NCBI GenBank assembly: GCA_030248225.1
Contig: JASANE010005224.1
Coordinates: 1 to 64,000 of the forward strand
Source: Trileptium ribeirensis
Lineage: Eukaryota; Nematoda; Enoplea; Enoplida; Thoracostomopsidae
Reading direction: 5' to 3'
DNA length: 64,000 bases
Positions 57,351-64,000 of the stretch are shown here, piece after piece. The first letter of the stretch is position 1, and each line of letters begins with the position of its first letter. A program made the translations under genes and the position numbers. Under the pieces are notes generated by a model. That model had not been told where the DNA came from. It was given only the letters and a program-made list of their open reading frames with translations, and ran no database searches.

Positions 57351-57450
57351 CAGGGGCGTAGATCAAAGGGGTCCGGGGCGTCCGGACCACCCAAAGCTTT
57401 AGAGATGGGGTCTGGCAGTACAGCGGACCCCCTACCCAATTTTCGACCTA
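57351..57450 (+). mobile_element. hAT-like 5' terminal sequence
   Basis: CAGGGGCGTAGATCAAAGGG followed by GGTCCGGGGCGTCCGGACCA is typical of hAT-element ends, which often start CAGGGGCGTAG. Its position 250 bp before a hAT transposase remnant on the same strand fits a partly deleted element. No matching inverted end (TACGCCCCTG) was found downstream within about 1 kb. Confidence 0.55.
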
Positions 57451-57602
57451 CTCTGGCTAAAAAATTAAACATGACGTCATGCAGGTTCTCACATTAATTA
57501 GCTACAAGTGACGAAACGGAGTATTTTGTTGCTTTAAATATATAAAACGTGTATAATTTCTCTGTGAGACACGATTTGCAGAATTCTATCAGCGACTCGT
57601 GA

Positions 57603-58394
57603 TACTTATTGCAAAAACCGCAACTTGAAAGACTGAATCTTGCACTTAAAAGGCTGGATATGACAGTGAGCAGAATTTTGGAGTCTAAAAACTTTGTAGA
57701 ATCATCTCTTTAGGCGATGAGATCAGACGATGAATTCCAGCGTGTATTCGTTGCGACAAATATACGGGCACGGGTACTGGATTTGGTCGAGTTAAGTCTC
57801 CCACGAAGAAGAGTAGCACCGGCTAGATATTCGGGCCCGGCAACTTCGTTCCAACCAGCAACTATCACCGAACATTACACAAAGATGTTGTTTAAATTTA
57901 TTGATGCTGCCTTAGGTCAGCTAAAGGGACGACTTGCCCAGTCAGACCTTAACGCATATGGAAACCTTGAGACCTCCCTACTGGGATCGGGAAATGATGT
58001 TTCTGAAGAACAGCTTATTACGCTCGGACCTTACCCAGAACTCAATATTGAGCATTTGCAAGATGAACTCCGGATTCTCCATCGACACGCAGAGGCCAAG
58101 AAGTTGCGCAAGGAATCACTGGTTGATGTTGTTGCAGCGTTGAACGGAATGGGGTCAAAGGTTCAATCAATGCTGTCAAATGTTGTCACATTGACCAAGC
58201 TGCTTCTCACGTCTCCGGCATCGTCGGCAAAGGCCGAAAGCTTATTTAGCGCTTTGTGGCGGCTCAAAACATGGTTTCGTAGTGCGATGTCGCAATGGAT
58301 GTTGAATGCAGTTGCTATATGTCACACACACCAAGACATACTGGATAAATTTGATGCGGAAGTATTAATCACTAAATTTGTGAATCGTACTTAA
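57603..58394 (+). pseudogene. hAT-family transposase, C-terminal remnant
   Basis: The frame is open from 57603, is interrupted by TAG at 57711-57713, and resumes from 57714; the Met at 57717 opens 225 codons. The stretch before the stop (KPQLERLNLALKRLDMTVSR) continues naturally into the ORF, so the stop lies inside the old coding region. The C-terminal part contains the hAT dimerisation signature: LLTSPASSAKAESLFSALWR, LKTWFRSAMSQ and ICHTHQDI. This is the class found in ZMYM1-like and TTF-type hAT proteins. The N-terminal BED/TTF finger and the catalytic centre are missing, so it is inactive. Confidence 0.85.
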
Positions 58395-58749
58395 ATAAGA
58401 AACTGAACCTACATTTAGGGATCAAACTTAAACGGGGATACATTGCGCTTAGGTTAAATACAGTCCAAGATTTTATGCAAGAGTAAACTTAAGCTGTGTC
58501 GCCTTCCATCCTCTTTTGAAATTATCCATAGGCAATCGTTTGTTCAATAAACACGAAATCCATAAAAATTATAAAAGAACAAAAAATGGTGCTTTTAGGT
58601 GATGCATCCAAAACATAAATGCACAAGAAATAGACTGCTTGAAAATTGCTTCTGAAGTGTTAGCAAACATCTTACTTCTCGAAAACTTAAAGTCGTGAAT
58701 TTTCGATTTTGTTATCGAACAAAACATGACATTTTTCCATTTTATAATC

Positions 58750-60057
58750 TTGTTCAAGAACTTAATAATCTACTAATATAATTGTATTCAAAACGTTCGC
58801 TAACGCCGTTTGCGCAATAACTCAATTGATAATTTCCGGAATCCTCTGTGACTGAATTATGATACTGGTTTATAAGGAATGCCCATTCAAGCGTGATGTT
58901 CGCGACTGTCTGCAGTTTAGTATATATGCTGAAAAAATAAGTATTAAAACAATAAACGTACGAATATGATGTTCGCGAACATTTGGGTTTCATGCGTAAA
59001 CATTTTTCTTTGCATTACTCTTGATGTTTTTGACATTTTACGCGTGATTAATTTAATTGAAGCATGGGATCACTATTCGCTGCACCGTATTATAGCCCCA
59101 CATCAATGTTCGCGAACAGGTTTTTATGCGTAAAGGCAAACACACCCATTTATCGAGTAAAAATTTGCGACATTCGCGAACACCTTTAACTAGGAAATGT
59201 TAATATTAAAGCGTTGAGTTGCAATTTCCACCAAGAATACTCCTGCATGCCGATGGTAGAACGACGTTGTGCTCACGAACAAAACCTACGGATTTAACTA
59301 TATACTGTATTCGGCTCCTGCATTTCCAGTTAAAATTTGATTATGATTTTTCACATTATTGTTTTAACATATTTTAGTTATGGACACACGTTTGCGAACA
59401 ATAAATACATAGTTAGTATCTTTTTTAGTACTAACGTAGTGTTAGAACATATATGTGTGTTCGCCAACAGGTTGATCTCAACAGTACTTTATGTTCGCGA
59501 ACACTTTTTTGAATATGAAAGCTTGATCTGTTCGCATACAAAATTTATAGTATTGTATACATCATCGAACTGTTCGCGAGCCAATCAGAACGTTAAGAAT
59601 ATCAAGAATTGTGTTAGAATAACAAAAAATTTCAAAATTCAAGTAGCCTATTTAGCGTTTCGGAACGCAGTTATGGTGAAAGTGTAAAAAAGGTGCATTG
59701 CGTTAGCTAACGTAACTTCAACGTTTTTGTAATTAGATACTAAACGTTCGCAGAACGGAAAAGTTTGGAAATAGCGTTAGGCTATTGTAACTATTAGTTT
59801 GTTCTCTAACAGCATATTGTGCATGATGTCAAAAGAGGATGGTGGGCGGCGCAGCATAAGTTTGCTCATGGATTACACATTTAGGCTTCTACGCTACTGT
59901 ATTAACCTTTTTTGCGCAATTTAATGCATTAGTAAGCCTAAGACGCAAACCACACTATCGCCTTTAGTAAATTGTAGTTTGGCAATCGCTATTAGATATA
60001 CAAATGTTCGCAAACGCTTTTCTGTAACAGTTCTTTCATGGGCTTCGTTATCTAACA
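58750..60057. repeat. Cluster of the 12-bp palindrome TGTTCGCGAACA
   Basis: Exact copies start at 58970, 59107 and 59492. Near copies start at 58794 (CGTTCGCTAACG), 58897, 59171 (CATTCGCGAACA), 59270 (TGCTCACGAACA), 59389 (CGTTTGCGAACA), 59458 (TGTTCGCCAACA), 59529, 59571, 59701 (CGTTAGCTAACG), 59745, 59800 (TGTTCTCTAACA), 60005 (TGTTCGCAAACG) and 60046. Shorter relatives are at 58751 and 59440. Spacing is irregular (about 20-140 bp) and the intervening text is not obviously repeated. No gene is supported in the interval. Confidence 0.75.
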
Positions 60058-60110
60058 ACAGTTTGTGCTTTAGTGTCAAAAGGATGGTAGGGAGTGTACA
60101 CTCTTACATA
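59770..60110 (+). repeat. Dispersed repeat shared with the palindrome arms
   Basis: GGCTATTGTAACTATTAGTT..CTCTAA..TTGTGCAT..CAAAAGAGGATGG..GGCGCAGCATAAGTTTGCT (59779-59870) aligns by eye with 24315-24410 and, inverted, with 4500-4600. A second, weaker unit follows at 60040-60100 (CTAACAACAGTTTGTGCTTTA then GTCAAAAGGATGGTAGGG). Confidence 0.5.
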
Positions 60111-63035
60111 AACTGTGAAAAAGAAGACCACAAAAATTTAGTCCTAGCTAATGCGAAGTTCGTAGAAAAGTCCCCTACCAATAACTTTATAATGGACCCC
60201 GGAGCCACCTTAACTGTATGACAGATCTAAGCCAATGCGGTATAGTAACCTACAGTGATTGATGAATAAAGAGCCTTTATACACAGTGAACATGGAAAAG
60301 CCTTGAACGTGGGTTTGAATGGTGGCAGCCTCCGACATAGCCTTAGCTTCAGTTCAAGTCTTATATAAAATGTGAAGCTCAAGCATCTGAGAGGTTAGGG
60401 TTCCGATACCTTACCTATTCACTTACTGATTTACTGTAAAGCTGTTCTCTACAAATGTATGTGTTTTGTTAAACAGTTAAATGATTTTTTTTATTTTGTA
60501 CTGTAATTCATGCTGGAAAATATGAAGACATTGACGTTAAAGGCACGTGGGATTTCATTAATTGTGTTCAATGTTACTCAGGTGAAACAATGATAAATTG
60601 AAAGATATAAGGTTTTACGCTTAAATTGATATGATAAGTAACCAAGTACATCTGACACTACCTCAGAAAGGTGAAGCGTGCCGGATACGATCGACACAAA
60701 CCGTCACAACCATGACTCTAATATTGGACTAAAACCAACTGCGGAAATCAGATCGTAGAACAAAACAAAGCGTTTACATTTCGATAACTGCAAACACCGA
60801 TGCTTCGAACTGTTACAAGATGTGCTGTAGGGATAGTCGGGTTCTATTGAATAGTTTCCATGCCTTGTCTGACACTAATATTAATGCACGACAAGAAATG
60901 TTATGTCACTTGTTTACCCGTGGTTAGTTTAGGCATACACAAGGCTTGTTTGTAGCAATACAGCAATATAATTACGCAATGTTTGTAGTAATGCAATGTC
61001 TTGTAGATAATGTGTATTCTCCGCATCAAGCTTAAAATCACTACAAGTTATTTCATAAACACACAAAAACTATCCAATATCGTCTCCTTCAAACTTTAAA
61101 GGTGGCAGGCTCAGATTGCATGGTGTTTTCCTGTAATCTCTAGTGTGCAATGATTTTTTTCTTTTGGGAACCCTGATTTGATTCTTCATGGTGGGGTTCG
61201 GTTTCTCTCTGTAAGCATATCAAGGTGGAATAAAAATTGACAATATGTTATTACCATTTGTAAGCTAAAATAGATCAAAATAGGTTTAAAAATTGTTTTA
61301 ATGTTAATGCAATATTTATTACAAGACTTTTAAAAGCGATTTTTTAAATCTGTTAGCTCTTACTATTGAAAAAAACTGAATTTGACAATTTGTAACTTTT
61401 GAATGATCTCTACTGAGCTATATTATTACTATGATTTTTATCAAAATCAAAGAATTTCTGAGAGTATTAATCAGCATTTATTGAATACTCCAACAGTCTG
61501 TTAACCTGAGGCACTTACATCACAATCGCATAAAAGACGTAGGGCAGAGATATGTTTAAAATGCACCTCATGAAAATGATTAAAAATGTCTCATCTTGAT
61601 GCATGTATGAAAAAGCGGAAAATACTTCTTTTGTTACCAGAAGACATCTTCTGTGAAGGTTTTTTGGCGCAAAAATGTTGTGATGGATCAGTTTTCAAAG
61701 CAAATATATGATCAGACTCATAATTAAGTCCATAGCTAAATTTGTACCAGCAATTTCCGCAAGAATAAACGATATACGTAAGCGACTATTGAAGTTTGTC
61801 AGCCTTTAGTCAACACAGAAACGATTATCTTGTAGCAAGTCATGAATTATTCCCAATATTAGCATTTTACATTCCGGTCATCATATCTCATTCCTGTGGA
61901 AATTATTTCCTGGATATTAGAAGAAAAATATGCTAAAGACCACACAGGGACAGACGTCTGGTTTTACTTCTAATGTGAAGTATGGAGCACGACAGATATT
62001 TAGCTGTATATGCGACGCGATATAGGCTCTAATGCTAAAAACTGAAGCAAGTGTGGGCAAGAATCGCAGCTAAGGTATACTTTATGCCAATTGTTAATAA
62101 TATCTTGTTGTCATGTTACAGATGACTTTAACGCAAGAATTGTTTTTGTTCCTTACTTTCTATTGAGTATTCGTAAGCCATAAGTAATAGTCGCTATATT
62201 GAAAGAACATTCTTATCCTGGTTTAGTTTCGGATGAGAACAATGGATTACTGGAACACAAATGTCCTGAGTCAATCCACGCTCCGCTGTCAGCTGCACAG
62301 TAACATATAATGCACTGAAGTGATGAACCGCAATATTTTAGACATTTTGTTTCATGTCGCAATTAAACATTGATATTTATAATTTATTAGTCAGCTATTG
62401 GATGTTGCATTGGGTCGTCACTTCTAGAACTGTTGATGCACGGTACTCTAAAAATTGAGTCCATTATGCTGATGGATTTCAGTATCATCAACTAAACTTT
62501 GTGGTTTCATAACAAAACGATTTTATTTTAGTCACGCAAAGCGAATTTATAACCTAGATCTATTTCAAGATACAGAAGTTAAATATCGCATTTTTCAGCT
62601 GGTGTCGTAGTAATAGGCTCTTGACACAATAAAAATGTACTCAGTTGGAGCGGGTCATACACATATGTAAAGCTCAAAACAATAGTTCATATTAGAATAA
62701 GTATTTTTCAATAATATGTTAATTTTTATATCAAGATTTTTTAATATTTGTTGTGTTATTGTTTCGTACTTTAAAGTTTGGAGTAGTATTTATACGTTCA
62801 AATTCGTCAAAAAGGCATAAAATAAAAAAAAGACTTTCAAATTTTAATATGCTTAGACTTTTCCTCGGAATTGTAAGTTAATAAAACGAAACAGCTAGTT
62901 TTGCACTGTGAATACTAAAATAACGAATATAATTGAAATCACATAGTAGAATGCTTCAAACACGACCATAATAGCAGAGTAGTCTTATTTCAACAAATTA
63001 TGAATAACTATACATTATTTTGTCTTACTCAGATC
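60111..63035. other. No gene seen
   Basis: AT-rich sequence without recognisable domains, repeats or RNA genes. A B-box-like GGTTCCGATACC at about 60400 lacks an A-box partner. Confidence 0.5.
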
Positions 63036-63299
63036 AAGCACGCATTAGGGAAGAGTATGACACTTCCCTGCACTCACATGTAAACCTGTGTTTGATGACG
63101 GGGCGTTTTCGGCCCGACCCCCCTGCTTTTTTTGGGGGGGGGTCGAGATGCACTGATCACCCTCCCCCCAGAATCTGGGGAGGGTCTGTACATTTCGACC
63201 TCCCCCAAAAAAATTGGGGGTCGAAACCGCCCGCATCATGAAACACGTGTTTATATGTGAGTGCAGGGAAGTGTCATACTCTTCCCTAATGCACTCTTG
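63036..63299. mobile_element. Foldback (long-hairpin) element, about 264 bp
   Basis: The left half starts CAAGCACGCATTAGGGAAGA and the right half ends with its inverse, TCTTCCCTAATGCACTCTTG. Pairing continues through GTATGACACTTCCCTGCACT, CACATGTAAAC, a GTGTTT..ATGA block and G/C-rich loops containing TTTTTTTGGGGG and CCCCCAAAAAAA. Almost the whole element can fold into one hairpin. ORFs running through it (63020-63241 plus, 63045-63428 minus) are by-products. No clear TSD. Confidence 0.8.
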
Positions 63300-64000
63300 C
63301 TTAGATGTATGTGAATAACTGAAACATCTGAAGACACACAATTTCAAATTTAATACTGTCGCCAGATGTTGGGTTTTTAGCCACCGTGCTTTGTTACTAG
63401 GTGCAGTTTGTTGCATTCTACGGATCACGCGATATGCATAATGATTTCCGTACAGTAGGGGTAATCTGCGTGCAAAGTTCGGTGTAGGAACATTGCTTTG
63501 TCTACCCGTTCAAAGAAATAGCAACCATTGTTCCTATTGTTTCAGGTGCAACAAATAGCCCGAATTCCCGGCTACCTCTTAGTAGTAGGCTTTGAAATTG
63601 TTTAAATAAAACCACATGCTTAGCTAGTGCATTAGTTAGTCAGTTAATATCTATAATGTAGCTTTTAACTCAGGGTGTCTCAAAATGTTTCTTCTGAATT
63701 GTTTTATCGATTTTGGTGTAAATACATATCTATATATCTACACTTCGTCTGTTTCTATTGTTAAAAATCTTTTGGGCCATTCTACGCTGTGTCAACTTTA
63801 TATTTGCAACAAGAATATGCGTGGATGGATTAACCAATTTTACTAAAGTTACTTTTAGTACAATGCTACTTAGGTTTGGGGTTCACATGATCATACATTA
63901 GACCGCACAAGCTTCCATTCGTGAACGAAAATTGTAACCCATGTCACCTTTAGGGGCCGGACGTTATAACTTTAGAAAAAAGAACAGCTTAGAGCATGCG
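63300..64000. other. No gene seen
   Basis: Ordinary AT-rich sequence to the end of the window. Confidence 0.5.

Noticed and set aside
58750..60057. A CRISPR array
   Set aside because: The repeats are 12 bp, degenerate and palindromic with irregular spacing, and the sequence is animal nuclear DNA.
63020..63428. ORFs across the foldback element
   Set aside because: They follow the inverted-repeat arms on both strands and have no domain similarity.

Overview
The window looks like nuclear DNA from an invertebrate animal. It is AT-rich by eye. It carries an intron-split synaptotagmin gene with consensus splice sites, a decayed CR1/L2/Jockey-type non-LTR retrotransposon, a Mutator-like (MULE) transposase with a FLYWCH-type zinc finger, a hAT transposase remnant and many short inverted-repeat elements. 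There are no bacterial operons or ribosome-binding sites, and no CRISPR array. I cannot name the species.

Almost half of the window is one giant imperfect palindrome. Bases 1-13868 are the reverse complement of 15052-29844, with a tip of about 1.2 kb between the arms. The arms differ by scattered substitutions, small indels, minisatellite copy number and one block of about 870 bp (26141-27010) found only in the right arm. Because the left arm starts at base 1, the palindrome may extend beyond the window. Each arm holds, from outside inward: a 2.5 kb terminal-inverted-repeat (TIR) element with a GC-rich minisatellite and a tRNA-like sequence; a retrotransposon C-terminal fragment; a second tRNA-derived fragment; two small ORFs that are open in the right arm and broken in the left; an AT-rich repeat zone; a 304-bp tandem repeat; and a 506-bp MITE at the tip.

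The only clear host gene follows the palindrome: the last two coding exons of a synaptotagmin-1-like protein (30111-30491 and 33144-33688, plus strand). They encode the C2A and C2B domains. The exons for the vesicle-membrane anchor are not in the window, so the palindrome sits in an upstream intron or has disrupted the 5' part of the gene.

From 34 to 64 kb the sequence is repeat-rich and gene-poor. It holds a degenerate repeat (35.8-36.4 kb), an 88-bp tandem repeat, the non-LTR retrotransposon (36985-38470), MITEs (39.4-40.2, 49.95-50.37 and 52.4-52.95 kb), the MULE (about 40.8-43.8 kb), a hAT remnant (57351-58394) and a foldback element (63036-63299). Two structural signals stand out. MITE copies carry GGTGTC...GACACC hairpin motifs whose stems seem to vary in a compensatory way. 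About 18 degenerate copies of the 12-bp palindrome TGTTCGCGAACA cluster at 58.75-60.06 kb. All comparisons here were made by eye; no alignment or database search was run.
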